Assembly: GCF_046773475.1 (NCBI RefSeq)
Contig: NZ_CP177239.1
Location: forward strand, 1,798,001 to 1,862,000
DNA length: 64,000 nt
Reading direction: 5' to 3'
Origin: Nitratireductor aquimarinus
GTDB lineage: Bacteria; Pseudomonadota; Alphaproteobacteria; Rhizobiales; Rhizobiaceae
Numbering within the stretch: the stretch's first letter is position 1; every line of letters begins with the position of its first letter. Both the position numbers and the translations under genes were made by a program. Below, piece after piece: positions 16,248 through 24,564 of the stretch. The notes beneath the pieces were generated by a model. That model saw nothing but the letters and a program-made list of their open reading frames with translations, was not told the origin of the DNA and made no database searches.

Positions 16248-17648
16248 ATGAGCCAAGAAAATGGGGAACAGCTTGTCGCGATAGGCGCAGACAAGACAAG
16301 GCAAGACAAGACTGGGAAAGACAAGACTGGGGAATCGTCTCTCGAAACACTGGTGACCGGCAGCGTTCTGGGCTTTCCCGCCCATGACGGGCGCGCTGGC
16401 GCGCTTGGCGAAGTGCATGCGCGCCCGCACGCGCTTCTGGAAGCCCCGCGACTGATCATCCAGCTCTCCTTCATGACCGAAGGCGGCTCGGCGGTGGATC
16501 AGGCCGTGCTGGCCGATCTGTCGCGCCGGCTTGGCGTGGCCCCGCCACAGACCAATGCGCGCCACCACGCCATGAAGTGGGGCAAGGGCACGCTGCGCTG
16601 GGAGCGCCATACGGAATTTTCGAGCTATCAGTGGGATTGCCCGATTTCGCCGCGCACCGGCAAGCCGCTTGAGGAATCCCCCTTCGGCAACGGCTTCAGC
16701 CCGCCCGGCACGGCCATTTCCGGCACGCGCGTGGAGATCCGCAAATGGACGAGCGCGACGGAAAAGCTGGTCAGCGCCTTCGATCCGGCAAGCCTTGGCT
16801 ATTCGGTGGTGGAAGGCGGACGCGCTGCCGTGGCCACGGATTTCCGGCAGGATGGCGACGGGCTGACCCGCATCCTGATCCTCGAAAAGGATCTCGCCCC
16901 GGCCCGTATCGGCGCGCTCTCGCAACGCCTGATCGACATCGAGACCTATCGCACGCTCGCCATGCTTGGCCTGCCGCTGGCGCAATCGCTGTCGCCGCGC
17001 CTGCGCCGCATGGAAGACCAGCTGGCCGCGCTGACCGCGCGCATGCGCCAGCGCGACAGGCATGACAGCCAGGAGCTTCTGGGCGAACTGACGGAACTTG
17101 CAGCCGAGCTGGAAGCGGACGCCGCGGCCAGCCTCTATCGCTTTGGCGCAAGCCGCGCCTATCACGGCATTGTGGAGGAGCGGCTCGAGACACTGAGCGA
17201 AGCCCCCATGGCCGGCTACGAAACCTGGGCCGCCTTTCTCCAGCGCCGCGTTGCGCCCGCCATGCGCACCTGCCGCTCGGTGGAAGAGCGCCAGGCCAAT
17301 CTTTCGCGCAAGCTGACGCGCGCCGCAAACCTGCTCAGAAGCTGGGTGGACGTGGAAGTCGAGCGCCAGAACCGTGATCTGCTCGCCTCCATGAACCGCC
17401 GTGCGCAATTGCAGCTTCGCCTGCAGCAGACGGTGGAAGGCCTCTCCGTGGCTGCCATCTCCTATTATGTGGTGGGGCTGGTCGGCTATGTGGCCAAGGG
17501 CGCAAAGCCCGCGCTCCCCGGCATTTCGAGCGAGGTCATCACCGCCGCCGCCGTTCCCGTGGCCGTTTTGTGCATCTGGCTTCTGGTGCGGCGCATTCGC
17601 CGCCACCACGCCCGCGAGGACGCCAGCATCGGCACCGAGGCGGATTGA
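16248..17648 (+). CDS. DUF3422 family membrane protein, 466 aa
   Basis: Member of the DUF3422 family, common in Rhizobiales and of unknown function. Recognised by ALGEVHARPHALLEAP near 52-67, AMKWGKGTLRWERHTEFSSY near 107-126 and the long alpha-helical middle with predicted coiled coil (ALTARMRQRD, ELTELAAELEAD). Two C-terminal TM segments lie at ~400-420 and ~430-447, followed by a basic cytosolic tail. The first 30 residues are odd: they contain a Lys-rich pentapeptide repeat (DKTRQ, DKTGK, DKTGE) encoded by three tandem 15-base units, probably a recent slippage expansion. Confidence 0.88.
   Translation: MSQENGEQLVAIGADKTRQDKTGKDKTGESSLETLVTGSVLGFPAHDGRAGALGEVHARPHALLEAPRLIIQLSFMTEGGSAVDQAVLADLSRRLGVAPPQTNARHHAMKWGKGTLRWERHTEFSSYQWDCPISPRTGKPLEESPFGNGFSPPGTAISGTRVEIRKWTSATEKLVSAFDPASLGYSVVEGGRAAVATDFRQDGDGLTRILILEKDLAPARIGALSQRLIDIETYRTLAMLGLPLAQSLSPRLRRMEDQLAALTARMRQRDRHDSQELLGELTELAAELEADAAASLYRFGASRAYHGIVEERLETLSEAPMAGYETWAAFLQRRVAPAMRTCRSVEERQANLSRKLTRAANLLRSWVDVEVERQNRDLLASMNRRAQLQLRLQQTVEGLSVAAISYYVVGLVGYVAKGAKPALPGISSEVITAAAVPVAVLCIWLLVRRIRRHHAREDASIGTEAD
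16290..16334 (+). repeat. Three tandem 15-bp coding repeats
   Basis: Units GACAAGACAAGGCAA, GACAAGACTGGGAAA and GACAAGACTGGGGAA follow one another inside the 5' end of the DUF3422 gene and keep its frame. Confidence 0.85.
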
Positions 17649-17690
17649 CGCAGGCACGCTTTCCAAGCAGCATTTACAGAACCATCAACA

Positions 17691-17715
17691 CACTGGTAAA
17701 TTGAATGAACCAGTG
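17691..17715. promoter_or_regulatory. Candidate operator upstream of glcD
   Basis: Inverted repeat CACTGGT-N11-ACCAGTG, 12 bases before the glcD start, reaching into its ribosome-binding region. The inner 19 bases (17694-17712) are of the same type as the site upstream of the lut-operon GntR gene. Binding here would block transcription or translation of glcD. Confidence 0.6.
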
Positions 17716-17726
17716 AGGGAGTTCTG

Positions 17727-19223
17727 ATGTCCGGCCTGAAAATGCCGCAGGCGAATGCGGCAACCCTGAAGAAGCGTGCGGAAATCATTGCCGACATGCG
17801 CATCATCGTGCCCGGCGAGGGCGTGGTGGATGCGCAGAACGAAATGCGCGCCTTCGAGAGCGACGGGCTGACCGCCTATCGCCAGATGCCGCTTGTCGTT
17901 GTCCTGCCCGAAACGACGGCGCAGGTGTCGCGCATCCTGAAATATTGCCATGAGCGCGATATCCGCGTCGTGCCGCGCGGCTCGGGCACCTCGCTTTCCG
18001 GCGGGGCGCTGCCGCTTGAAGACGCGGTGCTTCTGGTGATGAGCCGCTTCAACCGCATTCTCGACATCGATTACGCCAACCGCGCCGTGGTTGCGCAGCC
18101 GGGCGTCACCAATCTGGGCATCACCCACGCGGTCGAGCAGGCGGGCTTTTATTATGCGCCGGACCCCTCTTCGCAGATCGCCTGTTCCATCGGCGGCAAT
18201 GTGGCGGAGAATTCCGGCGGCGTGCACTGCCTGAAATACGGTTTGACCGCCAACAATGTTCTGGGCATCGAGATGGTGCTGATGAATGGCGACGTGATCC
18301 GGCTCGGCGGCAAGCATCTGGATGCCGAGGGCTATGACCTGCTTGGCCTGATGACCGGCTCGGAAGGCCTGCTCGGTGTGGTGACCGAGGTGACCGTGCG
18401 CATTCTGCAGAAGCCGGAGACGGCGCGCGCGCTTCTGATCGGCTTTCCCTCGAGCGAGGAAGCGGGCCAGTGCGTGGCCGAGATCATCGGTGCGGGCATC
18501 ATTCCAGGCGGGATGGAGATGATGGACGGCCCGGCCATCCGCGCCGCCGAGGACTTTGTTCATGCGGGTTATCCGCTCGATGTTGAAGCGCTTCTGATCG
18601 TCGAGCTTGATGGACCGCAGGCAGAAGTCGACCACCTGATTGACCGGGTGGAAACGATTGCCCGCCAGAACGGCGCGACCACCAGCCGCGCCTCCACCTC
18701 TGACGAGGAACGCGCCGTGTTCTGGGCCGGGCGCAAGGCCGCCTTCCCGGCGGTGGGCCGCATCTCGCCTGATTATTACTGCATGGACGGCACGATTCCC
18801 CGCAAGCAATTGCCACGGGTTCTGGCGGGCATGCGCGCGCTGTCTGAAAAATACGGGCTGCGCGTCGCCAATGTGTTCCATGCCGGCGACGGCAATCTTC
18901 ATCCGCTCATTCTCTATGACGCCAACAGGCCGGGCGAACTGGAGAAGGCCGAGGATTTCGGCGCGGACATTCTGCGCCTCTGCGTCGAGGTGGGCGGGGT
19001 TCTGACCGGAGAGCACGGCGTCGGCGTGGAGAAGCGCGACCTGATGCCGGAAATGTTCACCGAAGATGATCTGAACCAGCAGATCCGCGTGAAATGCGCG
19101 TTCGATCCGGGCCACCTTCTGAACCCGGGCAAGGTGTTTCCGCAATTGCACCGCTGCGCCGAGCTTGGCCGCATGCACATTCATCGCGGCCAGATGCCGT
19201 TTCCAGAACTGGAGCGGTTCTGA
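17727..19223 (+). CDS. glcD: Glycolate oxidase FAD subunit GlcD, 498 aa
   Basis: FAD-linked subunit of glycolate (or D-lactate) dehydrogenase, oxidising glycolate to glyoxylate and passing electrons via GlcE/GlcF to quinone. The FAD-binding (PCMH) domain has VVPRGSGTSLSGGALP near 81-96, PGVTNLGITHA near 125-135 and CSIGGNVAENSGGVHCLKYG near 152-171. The C-terminal FAD-oxidase domain has VFHAGDGNLHPLIL near 386-399 and GGVLTGEHGVG near 425-435. Length matches E. coli GlcD (499). It has GAGGGAG before ATG 17727 and a palindromic operator overlapping the leader. It heads a glcDE operon. Confidence 0.96.
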   Translation: MSGLKMPQANAATLKKRAEIIADMRIIVPGEGVVDAQNEMRAFESDGLTAYRQMPLVVVLPETTAQVSRILKYCHERDIRVVPRGSGTSLSGGALPLEDAVLLVMSRFNRILDIDYANRAVVAQPGVTNLGITHAVEQAGFYYAPDPSSQIACSIGGNVAENSGGVHCLKYGLTANNVLGIEMVLMNGDVIRLGGKHLDAEGYDLLGLMTGSEGLLGVVTEVTVRILQKPETARALLIGFPSSEEAGQCVAEIIGAGIIPGGMEMMDGPAIRAAEDFVHAGYPLDVEALLIVELDGPQAEVDHLIDRVETIARQNGATTSRASTSDEERAVFWAGRKAAFPAVGRISPDYYCMDGTIPRKQLPRVLAGMRALSEKYGLRVANVFHAGDGNLHPLILYDANRPGELEKAEDFGADILRLCVEVGGVLTGEHGVGVEKRDLMPEMFTEDDLNQQIRVKCAFDPGHLLNPGKVFPQLHRCAELGRMHIHRGQMPFPELERF

Positions 19224-19225
19224 GC

Positions 19226-19303
19226 ATGGCCTTCATGGAATTGTTTCACGCAGGCGCCGGCATCCGGCCCTGCCCGGCCCTTTTCGGGAGTGTGTCGCCG
19301 TGA
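19226..19303 (+). CDS. Possible 25-aa coupling peptide between glcD and glcE
   Basis: A short frame MAFMELFHAGAGIRPC... starts three bases after the glcD stop and ends in a GTGA overlap with the glcE start. It could serve to deliver ribosomes to the weak GTG start of glcE. No homology is recognised and it may be an accidental frame. Confidence 0.3.
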   Translation: MAFMELFHAGAGIRPCPALFGSVSP

Positions 19304-20508
19304 CCGTTTTTCTGCCCAACACTGCCGAAGAGGTTCTGGAGACGGTGCGCTGGGCCGTTTCGGAAGAAGCGCCGCTTGAGGTGGTCGGCCATGGATCGAA
19401 ACGCGGCATCGGCCAGCCGGTGCAGACCGCGCACACGCTCGACCTGTCAAAGCTGACGGGCGTGACGCTTTACGAGCCGGAAGAACTGGTGCTTTCGGCC
19501 CGTGCGGGCACGCCGATCGCCGAGATCGAGGCGCTGCTTCGCGAGCACAATCAGGAACTCGCCTTCGAGCCCATGGATTACGGCCCGCTTTTTGGCGGAG
19601 AACCGGGACGCGGCACGCTGGGCGGACTGCTTGCGGCCAATCTTGCCGGTCCGCGCCGCCTCAAGGCGGGCGCCGCGCGCGACCACGTGCTTGGCGTTCA
19701 TGCGGTTTCGGGCCGTGGCGAGGGCTTCAAATCGGGCGGGCGCGTGGTGAAGAACGTGACCGGCTACGACCTCTCCAAGGGGCTCGCCGGCTCCTGGGGC
19801 ACGCTGGCGGTGGCAACCGACATCACCATGAAAGTTCTGCCGGCTGCCGAAACGGAAACGACCTTCTGCATCGCCGGGCTGGACGATGCGGCGGCGACGC
19901 AGGCCATGGCCATCGCCATGGGGTCGAGCGCCGAGGTTTCGGGCGCTGCCCATCTGCCAGAAGGCGTGGTGGGCCGCTTCATTGATGGCGGGTTTTCCGG
20001 AGGCGGGCAGACCGTGCTGCGGGTGGAAGGGTTCGGCCCTTCGGTTGCCTATCGCATCGACCTTCTGTCGCGGCTTCTGGGCAACCATGGAAGCGCCGAG
20101 ACGCTCGATGAAGCTGCTTCGCGCAGGCTGTGGCGCGAAATCCGCGACGGCCATCCCTTTGCCGACGGCTCGCCGGCCCCGGTCTGGCGGGTCTCGGTCA
20201 CGCCGTCGCGCGGCCACGAGTTGGTGGACGCCTTTCGGCGCGCTGCCGGCGCCAATGTCTATTATGACTGGCAGGGCGGCCTGATCTGGATGCGCATGGA
20301 AGCGGATCCCGAAGCGGAGATCCTGCGCAAGATGATCGCTCATCTGGGTGGGGGCCATGCAACGCTGGTGCGCGCGCCGCTTGCAATACGCGCCGCGACG
20401 CCGGTGTTCGAGCCTCAGCCGGCCCCGCTTGCCGCCCTTTCAGCGCGCCTGAAAGAGCAGTTCGATCCTCAGAAAATCCTCAACCCCGGTCGCATGGATT
20501 TCACCTGA
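19300..20508 (+). CDS. glcE: Glycolate oxidase FAD-binding subunit GlcE, 402 aa
   Basis: Second FAD-binding subunit of glycolate oxidase, paralogous to the N-terminal half of GlcD. Motifs are VVGHGSKRGIGQPV near 29-42, FEPMDYGPLFGG...GTLGGLLAANLAGPRRLKAG and GGRVVKNVTGYDLSKGLAGSWG near 147-168. The C-terminus ends with DPQKILNPGRM, the family signature. I set the start at GTG 19300, with CGGGAG about ten bases upstream; the frame stays open into glcD but that part has no family similarity. Size then agrees with known GlcE (~400). Confidence 0.94.
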   Translation: MTVFLPNTAEEVLETVRWAVSEEAPLEVVGHGSKRGIGQPVQTAHTLDLSKLTGVTLYEPEELVLSARAGTPIAEIEALLREHNQELAFEPMDYGPLFGGEPGRGTLGGLLAANLAGPRRLKAGAARDHVLGVHAVSGRGEGFKSGGRVVKNVTGYDLSKGLAGSWGTLAVATDITMKVLPAAETETTFCIAGLDDAAATQAMAIAMGSSAEVSGAAHLPEGVVGRFIDGGFSGGGQTVLRVEGFGPSVAYRIDLLSRLLGNHGSAETLDEAASRRLWREIRDGHPFADGSPAPVWRVSVTPSRGHELVDAFRRAAGANVYYDWQGGLIWMRMEADPEAEILRKMIAHLGGGHATLVRAPLAIRAATPVFEPQPAPLAALSARLKEQFDPQKILNPGRMDFT

Positions 20509-20551
20509 ACCCGTGATAGATTGCCGCCGAAACGCAACGAGGGCGAAAAAC

Positions 20552-20932
20552 ATGAGCGATATGCAACCACAACAGAATGAAGGCCGCAAATCAGATGGCT
20601 GGCTCGAGCCGGGGCCAACCAATGTGCAGGTCATCTACATTCTCTATCTTGTCGGCTTCGTGATCGGCATCTCCACCCTGGTGGGCATCGTGCTTGCCTA
20701 TCTGAACCGCGGCAAGGCAACCGGCTGGGTGGAAACCCACTACACCTGGGCCATCCGCACCTTCTGGATCGGCCTGCTCTTCGGCTTCGTTTCCGCGCTG
20801 CTGATGGTGATCGGCATCGGCTTCCTGCTGATGATCGCGGTCGCAATCTGGGCCGTGGTGCGCTGCGTCATCGGCCTGCAGGCGGTGGGCCGCAACGAAC
20901 CGATCAAGAACCCGCAAAGCTGGCTGATCTAG
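20552..20932 (+). CDS. DUF4870-like / Tic20-like small membrane protein, 126 aa
   Basis: Predicted inner-membrane protein with three hydrophobic segments at ~25-48, ~66-88 and ~90-106, and a short soluble N-terminus rich in Gln. The pattern (VIYILYLVGFVIGISTLVG, THYTWAIRTFWIG) is that of DUF4870/YidH-type proteins of unknown function. ATG 20552 is preferred over an upstream ATG at 20513 because conserved sequence begins only later. It sits between glcE and glcF; its stop codon TAG is part of a palindromic repeat unit. Confidence 0.8.
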   Translation: MSDMQPQQNEGRKSDGWLEPGPTNVQVIYILYLVGFVIGISTLVGIVLAYLNRGKATGWVETHYTWAIRTFWIGLLFGFVSALLMVIGIGFLLMIAVAIWAVVRCVIGLQAVGRNEPIKNPQSWLI

Positions 20933-21063
20933 ATCGCCCCTGCGTCCATCCGGACGCATACTAGATCGCCAGGCGTCCATCCGGACGCATAAAGGACGAT
21001 CCAAACCATGGAGAGAGCATCGGAATAGCCGAAAACCGGTTTCCACTTTTCGGTCCGATGCTC
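20929..21063. repeat. Palindromic intergenic mosaic repeat cluster upstream of glcF
   Basis: Two near-identical units (20929-20960 and 20961-20991) each have CTAGATCGCC followed by a GCGTCC/GGACGC hairpin. They are followed by a nested hairpin at 21015-21063 with outer arms GAGCATCGGA/TCCGATGCTC and inner arms CCGAAAA/TTTTCGG. The same modules recur at 22534-22636. They look like rhizobial REP-type elements. Confidence 0.85.
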
Positions 21064-21076
21064 CAGAAGGCGCGCC

Positions 21077-22453
21077 GTGCAGACCAATTTCACCCCTGAG
21101 CAGCTTTCCGATCCGCATGTCGCGGAGGCGGAATCGATCCTGCGCAAATGCGTGCATTGCGGCTTCTGCACGGCCACCTGCCCAACCTATGTCACGCTCG
21201 GCAACGAGCTCGACAGTCCGCGCGGGCGCATTTACCTGATCAAGGACATGCTGGAAAACGGCCGGGCGGCCGACAAAGAGATCGTCACCCATGTCGACCG
21301 CTGCCTTTCGTGCCTTGCCTGCATGACCACCTGCCCTTCGGGCGTGAACTACATGCATCTGGTAGATCACGCCCGGACGCATATCGAAAAGACCTATCGC
21401 CGGCCTTTGCTCGACCGGCTGACCCGCTCCCTTCTGGCGCAGATCCTGCCCTATCCCGCACGCTTCCGCGCGGCGCTGAAGCTCGCCCGCGTCGGGCGTC
21501 CCTTTGCGGGCCTCTTTCGCAGGCTTCCGGGCATGAAGCCTGTCGCGGCCATGCTCGACCTGGCTCCGGGAAGCCTGCCGCAGGCAAAAGATGAACACGT
21601 GACCGTTTCGGGAGAGAAGCGTGGCCGCATCGCACTTCTGACCGGCTGCGCGCAATCCGTGCTTGATCCGGGCATCAATGCGGCAACGGCCCGGCTGCTC
21701 GCACGCCTCGGCGTCGAGACGGTGCAGAACCCCGAAGGCGAAGGCTGCTGCGGCGCGCTGGTGCACCATATGGGCAAGGAAGACGCGGCGCTTGAAGCAG
21801 CGCGGCGCAATGTCGATGCCTGGATGCGCGAGATCGAAGGCGGCGGGCTTGATGCGATCGTCATCACCGCGTCCGGCTGCGGCACCACCGTCAAGGATTA
21901 CGGCCACATGCTGCGGCTTGATCCGGACTATGCTGACAAGGCAGCCCGCGTGGCCGCACTTGCCATGGACATCACCGAATATCTTGCAACGCTCGACCTG
22001 CCGGAGCCGATGATCGCGCCCGGCATCACGGTCGCCTATCACTCCGCCTGCTCCATGCAGCATGGGCAAAAAATTACCCGCCAGCCGCGCGAACTCCTGC
22101 GCAATGCCGGCTTTGTGGTGCACGAGCCGCGCGAGGGGCATCTGTGCTGCGGTTCGGCGGGCACCTACAACATTCTCCAGCCGGAGATCGCCGCGAAACT
22201 GCGCGACCGCAAGGTCTCGAACATCGAGGCCACCGGCGCGTCCGTGATCGCCACCGGCAATATCGGCTGCATGACCCAGATCGGCTCCGGCACCGACACG
22301 CCCATCGCGCATACGGTGGAGCTTCTGGACTGGGCCTATGGCGGCCCGAAACCGACCGGCATTCGCGATGTCAGCGCGCCGATGGAAGAGACATCGGCAG
22401 AGACTGGGGCAGAGACTGGGGCAGAGACTGGGGCAATGGCTGCCGCTGAATGA
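21077..22453 (+). CDS. glcF: Glycolate oxidase iron-sulfur subunit GlcF, 458 aa
   Basis: Iron-sulfur subunit that moves electrons from GlcDE to the membrane quinone pool. Two 4Fe-4S motifs are present, CVHCGFCTATCPTY near 25-38 and CLSCLACMTTCPSG near 76-89. They are followed by two CCG domains (GEGCCGALVHHMG near 216-228, HSACSMQHGQ near 325-334 and HLCCGSAGTYN near 356-366). The start is GTG 21077 with GAAGG upstream. The C-terminus carries an extra tail with three ETGA repeats encoded by a perfect 12-base tandem repeat, beyond the normal family end. It is separated from glcDE by a membrane gene and repeats. Confidence 0.95.
   Translation: MQTNFTPEQLSDPHVAEAESILRKCVHCGFCTATCPTYVTLGNELDSPRGRIYLIKDMLENGRAADKEIVTHVDRCLSCLACMTTCPSGVNYMHLVDHARTHIEKTYRRPLLDRLTRSLLAQILPYPARFRAALKLARVGRPFAGLFRRLPGMKPVAAMLDLAPGSLPQAKDEHVTVSGEKRGRIALLTGCAQSVLDPGINAATARLLARLGVETVQNPEGEGCCGALVHHMGKEDAALEAARRNVDAWMREIEGGGLDAIVITASGCGTTVKDYGHMLRLDPDYADKAARVAALAMDITEYLATLDLPEPMIAPGITVAYHSACSMQHGQKITRQPRELLRNAGFVVHEPREGHLCCGSAGTYNILQPEIAAKLRDRKVSNIEATGASVIATGNIGCMTQIGSGTDTPIAHTVELLDWAYGGPKPTGIRDVSAPMEETSAETGAETGAETGAMAAAE
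22400..22435 (+). repeat. Three perfect tandem 12-bp coding repeats
   Basis: GAGACTGGGGCA is repeated three times in the last codons of glcF, encoding ETGA each time. It shares the core GACTGGGG with the coding repeats of the DUF3422 gene at 16290. Confidence 0.9.
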
Positions 22454-22533
22454 GAAAAGGGCGATGCTCCCCCAAGCACCGCCCTTCTCCATGAGCCCGG
22501 CAGTCCCCTTGCCAGGCGTCCCCCATTCCTGAG

Positions 22534-22636
22534 GAGCATCGGAGCAATCCGATGCTCTAGATCGCCGTGCGTCCATTTGGACGCACTAAGGACGATCTAC
22601 ACTTTTACTTGGGCATCGGAGCAATCCGATGCTCTG
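22534..22636. repeat. Palindromic mosaic repeat cluster downstream of glcF
   Basis: Two copies of the hairpin (GA)GCATCGGA-GCAA-TCCGATGC(TC) lie at 22534-22557 and 22613-22632, flanking a CTAGATCGCC + GTGCGTCC/GGACGCAC unit at 22557-22588. These are the same modules as at 20929-21063, so glcF is bracketed by the family. The last hairpin abuts the 3' end of the L,D-transpeptidase gene and might act in transcript ends. Confidence 0.85.
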
Positions 22637-22640
22637 CCGG

Positions 22641-23450
22641 TCAGATAACCACCACTTTGGCGCCGACCGGAATGCTCTCGTAAAGCTCGATCACATCCTC
22701 ATTGCGCATGCGGATGCAGCCGGATGAAACGGCGCGGCCGATGGTCCACGGCGCGTTGGTGCCGTGAATGCGGTAAAGCGTCGATCCGAGATAGAGCGCG
22801 CGCGCGCCCAGCGGGTTGGCCGGTCCGCCCTTCATATGCGCTGGCAGGATGCGCCCCTTCGCCCGCTCACGGGCGATCATTTCGGCAGGCGGCCGCCAGT
22901 CCGGCCACTGACGCTTCTGGGAAACGGTTTCCGTTCCCGTCCAGCCAAAGCCTTCCTTGCCCACGCCGACGCCATAGCGCTTCGCCTTCCCGCCCTTCAT
23001 GACGAGATAGAGAAAGCGCTGCTTGGTATCGACCACGATCGTGCCCGGCGCCTGGCTGGTGCGATAGTCGACGATCTGGGGCAGCCATTTCGGATCGCTC
23101 ATGCGCCAGGCACGCTCGCTGGCCCGCGGCGTGTAGGCGACCTGCTGCCCGGGAGCCGCCTGTACGCTGGGCGCGGGCACGACGACACGCTGCCGGTTCG
23201 CCTGATAATCGCGGCGGGCATTGGAGCGGCGCGGCGTGTTGCGCGCACGCTGATAGGTCCGGTACTCCTGTGCCTGATGTGAGCGCTGGGCGGTCTGAAC
23301 AGGTGCGCGACGCAACTGCATGACCCAGGGCGCGGAAAGATCAGGACTGACGAGAACCGGCGGCGGCTCCACATAACGGTCCTGGGCATGCGCCCCCCAG
23401 GAAAACAGCAGCGCGACAGCAATGCCTGCCGCAGACATCATCGACTTCAT
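22641..23450 (-). CDS. L,D-transpeptidase (YkuD domain), 269 aa, secreted
   Basis: Periplasmic peptidoglycan enzyme forming 3-3 cross-links or attaching outer-membrane proteins. A signal peptide is at 1-22 (MKSMMSAAGIAVALLFSWGAHA). A basic Gln/Arg/Pro-rich linker follows to ~105, then the YkuD domain ~128-269. The catalytic signature is present near the end, with IHGTNAPWTIGRAVSSGCIRM (His and Cys nucleophile, S-G-C-I-R). Rhizobial genomes carry many paralogues, so the exact role is not assignable. Confidence 0.93.
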   Translation of the reverse strand: MKSMMSAAGIAVALLFSWGAHAQDRYVEPPPVLVSPDLSAPWVMQLRRAPVQTAQRSHQAQEYRTYQRARNTPRRSNARRDYQANRQRVVVPAPSVQAAPGQQVAYTPRASERAWRMSDPKWLPQIVDYRTSQAPGTIVVDTKQRFLYLVMKGGKAKRYGVGVGKEGFGWTGTETVSQKRQWPDWRPPAEMIARERAKGRILPAHMKGGPANPLGARALYLGSTLYRIHGTNAPWTIGRAVSSGCIRMRNEDVIELYESIPVGAKVVVI

Positions 23451-23714
23451 GACAAGTTTCTCTCTACCATTCGTCTTTGACTAACGTATCCACATCGTTT
23501 GCAGGAAACGGGTGGCGGCGATGAGCAAGCACAACCTAGGCGCTTGTTCGTGTCAGGATGCTGACTCCAAGCAGCAACCGAATGGTGAATCCAGGTCCGT
23601 AAAATGCCATGTTTCGTGAAAACCATTTGGCGTGGTTACCGGCACGTTCAGAATGCTGGTGAACTTTGCGTTAAACCGGGCTGATTTCACATTAACCAAA
23701 GGATTTCGAGGCAG

Positions 23715-24353
23715 ATGAGCGAAGAGAAGACGGGATTGATCCAGAGCGCCGACGGCAAGACCCGCTGCTTCTGGCCAGGCGAACTGCCCGACTATCTGGA
23801 GTATCACGACCGGGAATGGGGTCGTCCCGTGAGCAACGACCACCGCCTGTTCGAAAAGATCTGCCTCGAAGGTTTCCAGTCCGGCCTGTCCTGGCTGACC
23901 ATCCTGCGCAAACGCGAGAATTTTCGTGAAGCCTTCGACGGGTTCGACTTCGAGCGCGTTGCCCGCTTTACGGAGAAGGATGTGGAACGGCTTCTGGGCA
24001 ATGCCGGCATTGTGCGCCACGGCGGCAAGATCCGCTCCACCATCAACAATGCGCAGCGCGCCATTGAAGTGTGCGAGAAGGAAGGATCGCTCGCCCGTTA
24101 TTTCTGGAGCTTTGAGCCGCAGCCGGATGAACGCCCCGACCTCGTCGACTACAAGACGCTCATCGCCAATCCCAAGACCGAGATCTCGACGCGGATTTCC
24201 AAAGATCTCAAGAAAAGAGGCTGGTCCTTTGTCGGCCCGACCACGGTCTACGCCTTCATGCAGGCGATGGGGCTCGTCAACGATCACATAGAGGGCTGCG
24301 CCTGCCGCGCAGAGGTGGAAAAGGAGCGGCAGGCCTTCCGCAGGCCCGTCTGA
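23715..24353 (+). CDS. tag: DNA-3-methyladenine glycosylase I, 212 aa
   Basis: Base-excision repair enzyme removing 3-methyladenine. HhH-family Tag signatures are CFWPGELPDYLEYHDREWG near 18-36, LFEKICLEGFQSGLSWLTILRKR near 44-66, ARFTEKDVERLL and GWSFVGPTTVYAFMQAMGLVNDH near 173-195. The zinc ligands include the N-terminal Cys18, the His in YHDREWG, and C-terminal CACR. The length matches the family. The ATG at 23715 has a GAGG-type ribosome site. It is a single gene. Confidence 0.95.
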   Translation: MSEEKTGLIQSADGKTRCFWPGELPDYLEYHDREWGRPVSNDHRLFEKICLEGFQSGLSWLTILRKRENFREAFDGFDFERVARFTEKDVERLLGNAGIVRHGGKIRSTINNAQRAIEVCEKEGSLARYFWSFEPQPDERPDLVDYKTLIANPKTEISTRISKDLKKRGWSFVGPTTVYAFMQAMGLVNDHIEGCACRAEVEKERQAFRRPV

Positions 24354-24430
24354 AGCGCGATCCCTGCCTGCCAGCCTCCGATAAAGACGGGCGAGCGCAA
24401 AAATTGTGTCGCTCAGCCTGATCGAAAATC

Positions 24431-24459
24431 TTGACTCACCAGCAGGCGCTTACTATCTC
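24431..24459 (+). promoter_or_regulatory. Promoter of groESL
   Basis: TTGACT (-35) and TATCTC (-10) are spaced by 17 bases and lie just before the CIRCE operator. Confidence 0.6.
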
Positions 24460-24468
24460 AAAGCCGCG

Positions 24469-24495
24469 TTAGCACTCTCCAAGAGGGAGTGCTAA
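24469..24495. promoter_or_regulatory. CIRCE operator (HrcA binding site)
   Basis: Exact consensus TTAGCACTC-N9-GAGTGCTAA, located 69 bases upstream of groES and right after the promoter. The repressor HrcA binds this element and loses affinity when GroEL is titrated by misfolded proteins, so the operon is heat-inducible. hrcA itself is not in the window. Confidence 0.97.
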
Positions 24496-24564
24496 TGACG
24501 TGTCCGGCACCCGCCGGACGGAGGAAAAGCCTAATTCATCATCCGAATCAAGGGTTCAGAGAAC

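Noticed and set aside
17685..19184. 499-aa minus-strand frame opposite glcD
   Set aside because: Shadow of glcD with no recognisable domain.
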